The notes under the pieces: generated by a model | What the model was told of the DNA's origin: nothing | The model's input: the letters and a program-made list of their open reading frames with translations, nothing else | Database searches by the model: none | Made by a program: the position numbers and the translations under genes | Source: Desmonostoc muscorum LEGE 12446 | GTDB taxonomy: Bacteria; Cyanobacteriota; Cyanobacteriia; Cyanobacteriales; Nostocaceae | Length of the DNA: 64,000 bases | Reading direction: 5' to 3' | NCBI RefSeq assembly: GCF_015207005.2 | Contig: NZ_JADEXS020000001.1 | Span: 4,092,001-4,156,000 of the forward strand | In this document: positions 16,216 through 23,712 of the stretch, piece by piece | Position numbering within the stretch: position 1 is the stretch's first letter | How the letters are laid out: the number at the start of each line of letters is the position of its first letter

Positions 16216-18912
16216 ATGAAAGAGCAATTTGAACAATGGGTTGCTCGCCTTCAAATATCCGAGGCAGGGCAAAAAATTATTGAGAAAGTTCGCTCATCTG
16301 AGCCATCCCGTCGCGTTGGTGGCGGTAGCAAGAATGTTTCGGGACGCTACCCTAGCCGCAAGATGGGAGTGACGATTCAATTTGAGTCTCATCGGGTTGA
16401 ACTGCCAATTATCTATCAGTTAGAACACGATGAAGATGTTCTAGAATTCTACGATCAACCACCACAAATTAAACTTGACTATCAAGCAAGTAATGGACGT
16501 AGATTAGGCGTTTTACACACCCCAGATTTATTTGTCATCCGAACCAATTCGGCTGGTTGGGAAGAATGTAAAACTGAGCAGGATTTGAAAAAACTAGCAG
16601 AGAAAAACCCCAATCGTTACTTTTACTCTGAAGAAGATAATCAATGGCATTGCCCGCCAGGAGAAGACTATGCTAACCAGTTTGGGCTTTATTACTGCAT
16701 TCGCTCAGATCGCGAAATCAATTGGGTTCTGCAACGTAATCTGCAATTTTTAGAGGATTATTATCGCTCAGAATCTCTAGTAGTGGAAGAAGCGATTGCT
16801 CAATCATTACTTGCAGTTGTGTCATCTCAACCAGGAATCACTTTAGCAGAATTACTCAATCATTCAACAGGAGCTAAATCTGACGATATCTACACCTTAA
16901 TTATTCAACAGCAAATCTATATTGATTTAAATGCTACACCATTAGCTGAACCAGAAAGATGTCTAATCTTCCGTGACGAACAAACTGCTAGTGCTTACAG
17001 ATTAATGGTTGAGCAGCCAAGTGTAAATCTTCCGGCTATCTCTCCTGTAGTCAATATTGTTACTGGAACGACTGTTAGTTGGGACGGCAAAGGTTTAAAT
17101 ATCATTCATGTTGGAGAAACAGAGGTTATACTTGGCGCAGAAAATAATCAGTTAATTGAACTCAAAAAAGCTGTATTTGAGAATCTAGTTCGCCAAGGAA
17201 AAATCACCAGTCTCCAAACACCAGAAAAAACAGCTATTAGCACAGAATCTTGGCAGCGATTTCGTCAAGCTAGTCCTGAAGACCAAGCAGAAGCCCTTGA
17301 ACGCTACAAAATTATCGAACCTTACTTAAACGGCCATCCTCCAGAAAACGAAACAATACCAGCCCGTACCATTCGTGACTGGAAAGCTAAATATCTAACT
17401 GCAATTCAAAAATACGGTTGCGGCTACATTGGGCTTTTGTCCCATCGCAGTGTCAAAGGTAATCGTCAGCGCAAGCTGCCCGAAGACACCTTAGCAATTA
17501 TGGAGAAGTTTATTTTAGAAGACTATGAAACTCTTAAACAAAAAAGAATGTGGGAGGTTCACGCGGCTTTAGTTCGAGCTTGCGAAGAATCTGGTGTAAT
17601 TGCTCCCAGCTATAAAGCATTTACCAAAGAAGTACAACGCCGGACTGGTTACGAACAGACTAAAAAACGCCAAGGTCGTCGTGCCGCTTATCAGCATGAA
17701 TCCTTCTATTGGGAGCTTGCTATAACTACCCCAAGACACGGCGATCGCCCTTTTGAAATTGGGCATATAGATCATACTGAGTTAGATGTAGAGCTAGTTT
17801 GCTCTGATACAGGTCGCAATCTTGGCAGACCTTGGGCAACATTTCTCGTAGATGCTTATTCACGGCGATTGCTGGCAGTTTACCTAACGTTTGACTCACC
17901 CTCATATCGTTCTTGCTTAATGGTGCTAAGAATTTGTGTCAAGCGTCACGGCAGGCTTCCCCAAATTGTAGTAGTAGATAACGGTGCAGAGTTTCACAGC
18001 GTTTATTTTGAAACACTACTAGCTACTTTTGAATGTACAAAAAAGCAAAGACCCCCAGCCAAAGCTCGTTTTGGTTCGGTTTGCGAACGCCTATTTGGAA
18101 CTTCCAATACTCAATTTGTCCATAACTTACTTGGTAATACACAAATAACTCGTAACGTCCGCCAAGTCACCAAGTCAGTTAACCCTAAAAATCAAGCTGT
18201 ATGGACACTTGGTTTACTTTATGAATACCTTTGTGCTTGGGCTTACAAAGTTTACGATACAGACGAACATCCGGCACTTTTCCAGAGTCCGAGGGATGCG
18301 TTTGCTGCGGGTATCGCGATTGGTGGCAGTCGGGTTCACCGCATGATTCCTTACGATGAAAACTTTCAGATTCTTACCCTACCTACGACCTCAGAGGGGA
18401 AAGCAAAAGTTCAAGTTGGACGTGGTGTAAAAATTAACTCAATCTACTACTGGTCTAATAGTTTCCGCGACCCCCAAATTGAAAATACCTCTGTGCAGAT
18501 AAGATACGACCCGTTTAATATTGGTATCGCTTACGCCTTTGTTCGAGGACAGTGGGTACAGTGTATCTCTCAATATTATGCAGAACTCCAAGGTCGTTCA
18601 GAAAAAGAATTGAAGTTAGCTAGTATCGAATTACGCAAACGCTCTTCAAATCATGCACAACAATCTAAAGTTTCAGCTAAGAATTTAGCAGAATTTTTAG
18701 CATCGGTAGAAGCTCAAGAAGCTCTATTAGAACAGCGTTCCTATGATGCAGAAGTTAAGGAAGTCTTTAGGGTAATCGAGGGTGGAAAAGCGACAACAAG
18801 CCGTAACGAAGAACCAAAACTTATTCAAGTTACTTTTGCCAATACCGATTTTCAAGCGGATGAAGATGAAGCGATCGTCCCAGAAACACTTGTAGTGTAT
18901 GAGGAGTTTTAA
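16216..18912 (+). CDS. tnsAB: Fused TnsA-TnsB transposase
   Basis: 898-aa fusion of the two Tn7 transposase subunits. Residues about 30-190 are TnsA, a restriction-like nuclease for 5'-end cleavage. Catalytic residues are visible in HTPDLFV (Asp104) and EECK (Glu117, Lys119), with the C-terminal half (YANQFGLYYCIRSD) also present. Residues about 380-880 are TnsB, a DDE integrase: Asp519 in GHIDHTELD, Asp588 in VVVDNGAEF, Glu624 in SVCERLFGT. Both active sites are intact, so cut-and-paste transposition should be possible. First gene of tnsAB-tnsC-tniQ; tnsC starts 2 bp after its stop. The TnsA-TnsB fusion is a mark of type I-B1/I-D CRISPR transposons and relatives in cyanobacteria. Confidence 0.95.
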   Translation: MKEQFEQWVARLQISEAGQKIIEKVRSSEPSRRVGGGSKNVSGRYPSRKMGVTIQFESHRVELPIIYQLEHDEDVLEFYDQPPQIKLDYQASNGRRLGVLHTPDLFVIRTNSAGWEECKTEQDLKKLAEKNPNRYFYSEEDNQWHCPPGEDYANQFGLYYCIRSDREINWVLQRNLQFLEDYYRSESLVVEEAIAQSLLAVVSSQPGITLAELLNHSTGAKSDDIYTLIIQQQIYIDLNATPLAEPERCLIFRDEQTASAYRLMVEQPSVNLPAISPVVNIVTGTTVSWDGKGLNIIHVGETEVILGAENNQLIELKKAVFENLVRQGKITSLQTPEKTAISTESWQRFRQASPEDQAEALERYKIIEPYLNGHPPENETIPARTIRDWKAKYLTAIQKYGCGYIGLLSHRSVKGNRQRKLPEDTLAIMEKFILEDYETLKQKRMWEVHAALVRACEESGVIAPSYKAFTKEVQRRTGYEQTKKRQGRRAAYQHESFYWELAITTPRHGDRPFEIGHIDHTELDVELVCSDTGRNLGRPWATFLVDAYSRRLLAVYLTFDSPSYRSCLMVLRICVKRHGRLPQIVVVDNGAEFHSVYFETLLATFECTKKQRPPAKARFGSVCERLFGTSNTQFVHNLLGNTQITRNVRQVTKSVNPKNQAVWTLGLLYEYLCAWAYKVYDTDEHPALFQSPRDAFAAGIAIGGSRVHRMIPYDENFQILTLPTTSEGKAKVQVGRGVKINSIYYWSNSFRDPQIENTSVQIRYDPFNIGIAYAFVRGQWVQCISQYYAELQGRSEKELKLASIELRKRSSNHAQQSKVSAKNLAEFLASVEAQEALLEQRSYDAEVKEVFRVIEGGKATTSRNEEPKLIQVTFANTDFQADEDEAIVPETLVVYEEF

Positions 18913-18914
18913 TT

Positions 18915-20066
18915 ATGACAAAATCTACTGGATTTCCTCTTGAACTCCTCACACGGTCTGTTACAGAAAGGCTTGCTTACTTTGAAAATTACACCGTAGC
19001 GCATCCTCGACTTAAAGAAGTCTATGAAATTCTCATGCGAACAATTGCTGAACCCGCAGGGGCATCATTTATCTTTATTTATGGCCCTAGCGGTATCGGT
19101 AAAACAACTTTGCGACTCCGCGTTGAGCAGAAATTAACAGAACTAGCATTACCTAAACTGGAAAGCGATCGCAGTCGTGTTCCTGTTGTTGGTGTTGAAG
19201 CTGTAGCTCCAGAATCGAGAAACTTCAACTGGAAAGATTACTACACACGCGCTTTAATCGCCTTAGAGGAACCCTTAATCGATCACAAGTTTGATTATGG
19301 TGTGCGTGGTATCTCTCGCGATAATTTTGGAAAAATTAATGTTGAGTCGAAAGTAGTTGCACCTGCTCTACGCAGAGCTTTAGAAAATGCCCTCATCCAT
19401 CGTCATCCAGACGTATTTTTTGTAGATGAAGCACAACATTTTGGCAAGATGGCAAGCGGATACAAGCTACAAGATCAATTAGACTGCCTCAAATCTGTGG
19501 CAAATATGACAGGTATCTTGCATTGTCTATTAGGAACTTACGAATTACTGACATTCCGTAATTTGAGCGGTCAATTATCACGTCGTAGTGTCGATATTCA
19601 TTTCCGTCGTTATTGTGCTGATAATCCAGAGGATGTACAAGCTTTCAAAAGTGTATTGTTGACTTTTCAACAGCAGATGCCACTTGCAGAGCATCCAGAT
19701 TTAGTTAGTCATTGGGAATATTTTTACGAACGTACTTTAGGATGTGTTGGCATACTAAAAAATTGGTTAACACGCGCTCTCAAAGATGCTCTAGATCGAG
19801 AAGCAACAACAGTCACTCTCAAAGACTTACAAAAACGTGCTTGGTCGGTTGCCCAGTGTCAGAGAATGTTCAAGGAAATTCAAGAGGGCGAACGACAATT
19901 ATCTGAAACGGAAACAGATATACAAAACTTACGCTCTGCATTAGGACTTGGCGCAAAACCAATTGTGCTACCCGAAGAAACTCCAAAAACTACTCGTTCG
20001 CCAGGAAAGGTTGGCAAACGCAAAGCTAAAAGAGATCCCATCGGAGTGCAGCAAGATGTTAGCTAG
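18915..20066 (+). CDS. tnsC: Transposition regulator ATPase TnsC
   Basis: 383-aa AAA+ ATPase linking target selection to the transposase. Walker A GPSGIGKTT (57-65) and Walker B VFFVDEA (167-173) are intact, and RRSVDIHFRRY near 222-232 carries candidate sensor/arginine residues. The C-terminal tail is Lys/Arg-rich (KVGKRKAKRDP). In characterised systems TnsC forms ATP-dependent filaments on target DNA handed over by TniQ/TnsD and recruits TnsB. Starts 2 bp after tnsAB, and its last 11 bp overlap the start of tniQ, so all three are probably translationally coupled. Confidence 0.93.
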   Translation: MTKSTGFPLELLTRSVTERLAYFENYTVAHPRLKEVYEILMRTIAEPAGASFIFIYGPSGIGKTTLRLRVEQKLTELALPKLESDRSRVPVVGVEAVAPESRNFNWKDYYTRALIALEEPLIDHKFDYGVRGISRDNFGKINVESKVVAPALRRALENALIHRHPDVFFVDEAQHFGKMASGYKLQDQLDCLKSVANMTGILHCLLGTYELLTFRNLSGQLSRRSVDIHFRRYCADNPEDVQAFKSVLLTFQQQMPLAEHPDLVSHWEYFYERTLGCVGILKNWLTRALKDALDREATTVTLKDLQKRAWSVAQCQRMFKEIQEGERQLSETETDIQNLRSALGLGAKPIVLPEETPKTTRSPGKVGKRKAKRDPIGVQQDVS

Positions 20067-21444
20067 TGTATTAGAAACATACGAATCTTGGAATTTAAAA
20101 AAGCCATTAATTCCACAACGTAGTCGCCTCTATCAACCTCAACCTGTAGGTCTTGGGACTCCTTACATAGAGAGTTTAACAGGCTATATCGCACGGATAG
20201 CAGAGTTGCATGGAGTTCTTCCAGGAGTCTTGATAACTAGAGAAATTGCTCCGCTTGTCAATAAAATATATTTCCAAAATGGAGCTAATCGAGGTTTTCG
20301 TGAAATATTCAACCGTAGTCAAGCGTTAAATGGCATGGGAGAGATGGCAGCAGATTTAGTTCAAGTTTTACAAAAATTGACGCTTAGAGATGACTTGCGT
20401 TTTTTAACCATGCTGTTTTGGTCTAACATTTTGACTCCACGCAATTTATTTCGTACCAGAAAAGCTTGGTGTCCAATTTGTTATCAAGAGCGGCATCAAA
20501 ATGGGCTGGTAGTCTATGAGCAATTGCTTTGGACAATTAACCTAATTACAATTTGCCCGCAGCATCAAAAACCCTTGGTTGAACTTTGCCCTCACTGTAA
20601 TCATGAATCACCTTTGTTAAACTGGCGCTCAAGACCTGGTTACTGTTCAAAGTGTGGAGAGTGGTTAGGCGCAAATCAATGCCTTAAGACATTTACAGAT
20701 GGTGAAGGATCAATAAAATTACAGTTGGAGTGGCAGTATTGGACTGCCAATGTTGTAGGAGAGCTAATTTTAGCTGCTCAATGCTTTGAATCTGCCCCAT
20801 CAAAAGAAAATATTACAAAATCATTAAATATAGTTATTGATAAAGTTGCGGAAAATAATGCAGCTGCATTTTCTCGTCTTATTGGAGTACCAAAAAATAG
20901 TTTGTGGATGTGGCAGTCTACTAAAACCTTGCCAGAGCTAAATACACTTCTGAAAATTTGTTACGAATTAGAGATATCGTTGGTAGAATTTCTTACTCCA
21001 AAAAATCTAATTACTAAATCTTTTACAAAAATCTCGCAGAAGCACCTCCAACTTTCTCGCACACCAAGGGTATCTCCAAAATCTTTCGACCAATATCAAG
21101 TAAAAGATGCTTTATTAGCAATACTTACAGGTAATGAAGAACCACCACCAACAATGGAAGAAGTTGGAAAGCGTTTAGGTCATCACAACAGAACTATTTC
21201 TAGACACTTTCCAGATTTGTGTAGTGCTATTTCTGCTAAATGTCGTAATTACAATAAAGCTTGCCGTCTCAAAAGCATAGAAAAACTTTGCAGCGAAGTT
21301 AGAGAGATTGTCCTTAGCCTTAATGCTCAGGGTGTGTATCCCACAGAAGGTCGTGTTTGTGAATTAATGCCAAATCCGGGGTGTTTTAGATATAAACAAG
21401 TCCGCGCTGCTTTTAATGATGCACGACGTGAGTTTGGTTTGTAA
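20056..21444 (+). CDS. tnsD: TniQ/TnsD-family target selector, probably recognising tRNA-Val
   Basis: 462 aa from ATG 20056. I chose this start because GGAG lies 9 bases upstream and it overlaps the tnsC end by 11 bp; the frame is open to 19948 but that part only shadows tnsC. The TniQ domain carries zinc ligands in CPICYQERH (139, 142), CPQHQKP (167, 170), CPHCNHE (178, 181) and CSKCGEW (197, 200). A long C-terminal part with HTH-like segments (MEEVGKRLGHHNRTISRHF; EGRVCELMPNPGCFRYKQVR) is what distinguishes TnsD-type DNA-binding selectors (Tn7 TnsD is about 508 aa) from the short CRISPR-linked TniQ. The element lies next to tRNA-Val, so that gene is its probable target; this is inference. 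Confidence 0.88.
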   Translation: MLASVLETYESWNLKKPLIPQRSRLYQPQPVGLGTPYIESLTGYIARIAELHGVLPGVLITREIAPLVNKIYFQNGANRGFREIFNRSQALNGMGEMAADLVQVLQKLTLRDDLRFLTMLFWSNILTPRNLFRTRKAWCPICYQERHQNGLVVYEQLLWTINLITICPQHQKPLVELCPHCNHESPLLNWRSRPGYCSKCGEWLGANQCLKTFTDGEGSIKLQLEWQYWTANVVGELILAAQCFESAPSKENITKSLNIVIDKVAENNAAAFSRLIGVPKNSLWMWQSTKTLPELNTLLKICYELEISLVEFLTPKNLITKSFTKISQKHLQLSRTPRVSPKSFDQYQVKDALLAILTGNEEPPPTMEEVGKRLGHHNRTISRHFPDLCSAISAKCRNYNKACRLKSIEKLCSEVREIVLSLNAQGVYPTEGRVCELMPNPGCFRYKQVRAAFNDARREFGL

Positions 21445-21480
21445 GCTGTTATATGTAAAACTAGAACAGCTTATATGACT

Positions 21481-21553
21481 GGAACCATAACCTTGCCACC
21501 CTTTATTGGAAGCATAAGCTTGCCGTTGCGGCAAAGTTATGGGTAAAGTCACA
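21481..21553. promoter_or_regulatory. Right transposon end with TnsB-type sites
   Basis: Internal motifs GGAACCATAACCTTGCCA (21481-21498) and GGAAGCATAAGCTTGCCG (21508-21525) point the same way as those in the left end. Only the terminal copy (21528-21543) is inverted. A 6-bp stem TTGCCG/CGGCAA with 3-nt loop is formed at 21520-21534. Confidence 0.7.
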
Positions 21554-21558
21554 AATCG
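21554..21558. other. Target-site duplication, right copy (AATCG)
   Basis: Exact match to 14461-14465, directly outside the ACA end of the transposon. Confidence 0.9.
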
Positions 21559-21559
21559 A

Positions 21560-21567
21560 CGGCTTTT
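21560..21567 (-). terminator. Right arm of the split tRNA-Val terminator
   Basis: CGGCTTTT pairs with AAAAGCCG at 14451-14458, now 7 kb away. As a result tRNA-Val no longer has an adjacent complete hairpin terminator on its 3' side. Confidence 0.65.
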
Positions 21568-21584
21568 CGTTTTTTTTTGGTCTA

Positions 21585-21657
<73 letters not shown>

Positions 21658-21670
21658 GTTTTGTCTCACG

Positions 21671-21676
21671 ATTATA
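21671..21676 (-). promoter_or_regulatory. Candidate -10 box of tRNA-Val
   Basis: TATAAT on the - strand, ending 13 bp before the tRNA 5' end, in an AT-rich stretch. No clear -35 could be matched. Confidence 0.4.
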
Positions 21677-21832
21677 TAATATAGCAAAAGATTTTCTATT
21701 GCGCTAGTGTTTTTGGAAAAATATTTTTTGAACGTAGACGCGCAGGTGCCAAGGACACACAGACAAAGAAGAAATGCTTAACCCAACAGTATTGGCTTAT
21801 AATCTCTCAGTATTCAGCACTTAGGACTCAGA

Positions 21833-22474
21833 ATGCCCTCTGGTCGCACGCACGATCGCATTACTCTATATGCTCTGCCGTTCGTGGCGGGTGTAACTTT
21901 GTGGCAGACTCGCAGTAGCAATGCGACTTTGTTGGTTGCAGGCGGGTTTCTCTTCGGTGGGCTGATGTTTGGCCCGGATTTAGATATTTATTCTGTGCAA
22001 TTTCAACGCTGGGGTTTCTTGCGTTGGATTTGGCTACCTTATCAAAAAAGTTTGCGGCATCGTTCTTTTTTATCCCACGGGCCGATTATTGGTACGACGC
22101 TGCGGATAATCTATCTGGGGTGCTTGCTAGCTATCTTGGCAATTTTTGTTTTGGTAATTGCCCAAAAGCTGTGGAATTTTAATTTTACCTGGCAGGATTT
22201 GGGTGGAAGTATTGGGCGATCGCTCCTGCAATACGATACTGAATATGTCGCCCTGTTCTTGGGTTTGGAATTCGGTGCTATGAGTCATTCTCTCAGCGAT
22301 TGGAGCGGTTCGGCATACAAGCGCTTTCAAAAACAGGGAATTCGTGGGTTGCTTCCTAGTGGCAAAATAAAGAAGCGTAAAGTTGCAACTCGCGGTCGTC
22401 CTCGCTCTACCGGAAGCAGAGGGACTGGCAGACAAAGGGCTAGAGGCGACAAGGGGAAAACTCCTAACTCTTGA
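21833..22474 (+). CDS. DUF2227 family putative metal-binding membrane protein
   Basis: 213 aa. Starts MPSGRTHDRIT, and has conserved His/Asp clusters (GPDLDIYS, RHRSFLSHGP, GAMSHSLSDW) between about four hydrophobic segments, as in the YdjM/DUF2227 family of predicted metal-dependent membrane proteins. The C-terminal 40 residues are basic and low-complexity (RKVATRGRPRSTGSRGTG). Function unknown. Its end overlaps the upstream part of the mazG frame, so the two may be co-transcribed. Confidence 0.8.
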   Translation: MPSGRTHDRITLYALPFVAGVTLWQTRSSNATLLVAGGFLFGGLMFGPDLDIYSVQFQRWGFLRWIWLPYQKSLRHRSFLSHGPIIGTTLRIIYLGCLLAILAIFVLVIAQKLWNFNFTWQDLGGSIGRSLLQYDTEYVALFLGLEFGAMSHSLSDWSGSAYKRFQKQGIRGLLPSGKIKKRKVATRGRPRSTGSRGTGRQRARGDKGKTPNS

Positions 22475-22491
22475 CAAAGGACAAATCACAA

Positions 22492-23319
22492 ATGACAAAT
22501 GACAAAGTTGATACTTTGGCGGCGTTACAGGAGTTAATAGAGGTAGTAGCAAAATTGCGATCGCCTGATGGTGGTTGTCCCTGGGATTTGGCACAAACTC
22601 CCGAAACGCTGACACCCTATGTAATCGAAGAAGCTTATGAAGTGGTGGATGCGATTAAAAGTGGGGATAAAAGTGCGATCGCCGAAGAGTTAGGCGATTT
22701 ATTATTACAAGTAGTATTGCAAGCCCAAATCGCCAGTGAATCTGGACAATTTTCTCTCAAAGAAATCGCTCAAGGCATTTCCCAAAAGTTGATTCGCCGT
22801 CATCCCCATGTGTTTGGTGATGTGTCGGTGCAAAGTGTGGATGAGGTGCGGCAAAATTGGGAACAAATCAAAGCTGCGGAAAAAGGCGAGTCATCCCCAG
22901 AAACTCAAAAACTTAGTGCGAAACTCAGTCGTTATGGACGTACTCTTCCCCCGTTAACTGCGGCGATGAAGATTTCCGAAAAGGCTGCGGCTGTGGGGTT
23001 TGAATGGGAAAACATTGAGGGCGTCTGGGATAAATTTCATGAAGAGTTGGCGGAATTTGAACAGGCTTTAGCTGACGAAACACCCGCACGGCAACAATCA
23101 GAATTAGGGGATTTACTATTTGCGGTGATTCAACTTGCACGTTGGCATAACCTTGACCCCAGTGCTGGTTTGCAAGGTACAAATCAGCGATTTGTCCAGC
23201 GGTTACAAAAAATGGAGGCAGTTGTTGACCGTCCCCTTAGTGATTACAGTTTGGATGAGTTAGAAACTCTTTGGCAGCAAGCAAAAGCTCTAATTGCTCA
23301 AGAAGGGAGTGGGGAGTAG
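22492..23319 (+). CDS. mazG: Nucleoside triphosphate pyrophosphohydrolase MazG
   Basis: Hydrolyses (d)NTPs to NMP and pyrophosphate, cleaning aberrant nucleotides. Two MazG domains: the first with GGCPWDLAQTPETL, EEAYEVVDAI and EELGDLL (about 24-110), the second with AAMKISEKAAAVGFEW, EELAEFEQAL and ELGDLLFAV (about 155-240). About 275 aa, like E. coli MazG plus a short tail. The frame opens at TTG 22471, but I prefer ATG 22492. The codons before it are an interspersed repeat (AAGGACAAATCACAAATGAC) also seen at 42404, 51450 and 53490, so the repeat forms the leader and start region. Confidence 0.9.
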   Translation: MTNDKVDTLAALQELIEVVAKLRSPDGGCPWDLAQTPETLTPYVIEEAYEVVDAIKSGDKSAIAEELGDLLLQVVLQAQIASESGQFSLKEIAQGISQKLIRRHPHVFGDVSVQSVDEVRQNWEQIKAAEKGESSPETQKLSAKLSRYGRTLPPLTAAMKISEKAAAVGFEWENIEGVWDKFHEELAEFEQALADETPARQQSELGDLLFAVIQLARWHNLDPSAGLQGTNQRFVQRLQKMEAVVDRPLSDYSLDELETLWQQAKALIAQEGSGE

Positions 23320-23398
23320 GGAATGGGGAGTGGGGCATGGGGCATTGGGCATTGGGCACTTGTACTGAGCGAAGCCGAAGTATGGGGATTGGGCATGG
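23306..23398. repeat. G-rich heptamer array
   Basis: Tandem variants of GGGGAGT, GGGGCAT and GGGCATT on the + strand immediately after mazG, interrupted by CTGAGCGAAGCCGAAG. Could form G-quadruplexes. Same class as arrays at 11247, 31783, 33360-33526 and 39443. Confidence 0.7.
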
Positions 23399-23401
23399 GG
23401 C

Positions 23402-23650
23402 AGGCTTAGAACTTAAAGCTTCAGGCTCAAAGGTGCAACTTCCAGGCTCAAAGGCGCAACTTTCGAGTTCAAAGCCTCAATGTTCATGCTCAAAGGTGCA
23501 ACTTTCGAGTTCAAAGCCTCAACGTTCATGCTCAAAGGTTCAACGTCGAGCTTCAAAGCCTCAACGTTCATGCTCAGAGGTTCAACGTCGAGCTTCAAAG
23601 CCTCAACGTTCATACTTAGAGGTTCAACGTCGAGCTTCAAAACCTCAAAC
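23402..23650 (-). repeat. 42-bp minisatellite, locus 1
   Basis: Tandem 21/42-bp units such as TCAAAGCCTCAACGTTCATG-CTCAGAGGTTCAACGTCGAG. Open in several frames on both strands because the unit is a multiple of three; the - strand frame would give heptads KLDVEPL-SMNVEAL. No ATG with ribosome site opens any frame, so I call it a repeat and not a gene. The same units, inverted, form 31852-32190. Confidence 0.75.
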
Positions 23651-23712
23651 TCCCATCCCCCTCATCTCCCCCTGCCCTCATCTCCCCCACTCCCCATTCC
23701 CCACTCCCTTCC

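Larger units (their letters stand above)
14466..21553. mobile_element. Complete Tn7-like transposon, relic of a CRISPR-associated transposon
   Basis: 7,088-bp element bounded by 26-bp perfect terminal inverted repeats (14466-14491 and 21528-21553, starting TGTGACTTTACCC and ending in ACA) and the 5-bp duplication AATCG. Contents from left to right: gene debris, intact cas6, a deleted stub resembling cas8, a divergent XRE regulator, then the operon tnsAB-tnsC-tniQ(tnsD). The fused TnsA-TnsB is the arrangement of cyanobacterial type I-B1 and related CRISPR transposons. No cas5, cas7 or clear CRISPR array is present. It sits 31 bp past the 3' end of tRNA-Val, as expected for TnsD-type homing. 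Perfect ends and duplication imply a recent insertion of an already reduced element. Confidence 0.93.

Noticed and set aside
19948..20055. Upstream extension of TniQ inside tnsC
   Set aside because: It overlaps tnsC in another frame and has no ribosome site; ATG 20056 has GGAG at a good distance.
23306..23400. CRISPR array in the G-rich or minisatellite regions
   Set aside because: Units are contiguous heptamers or 21/42-mers without unique spacers, so not CRISPR.
23413..23640. 75-codon - strand frame with the same heptads
   Set aside because: Same reasoning; it is the inverted copy of the minisatellite and lacks translation signals.
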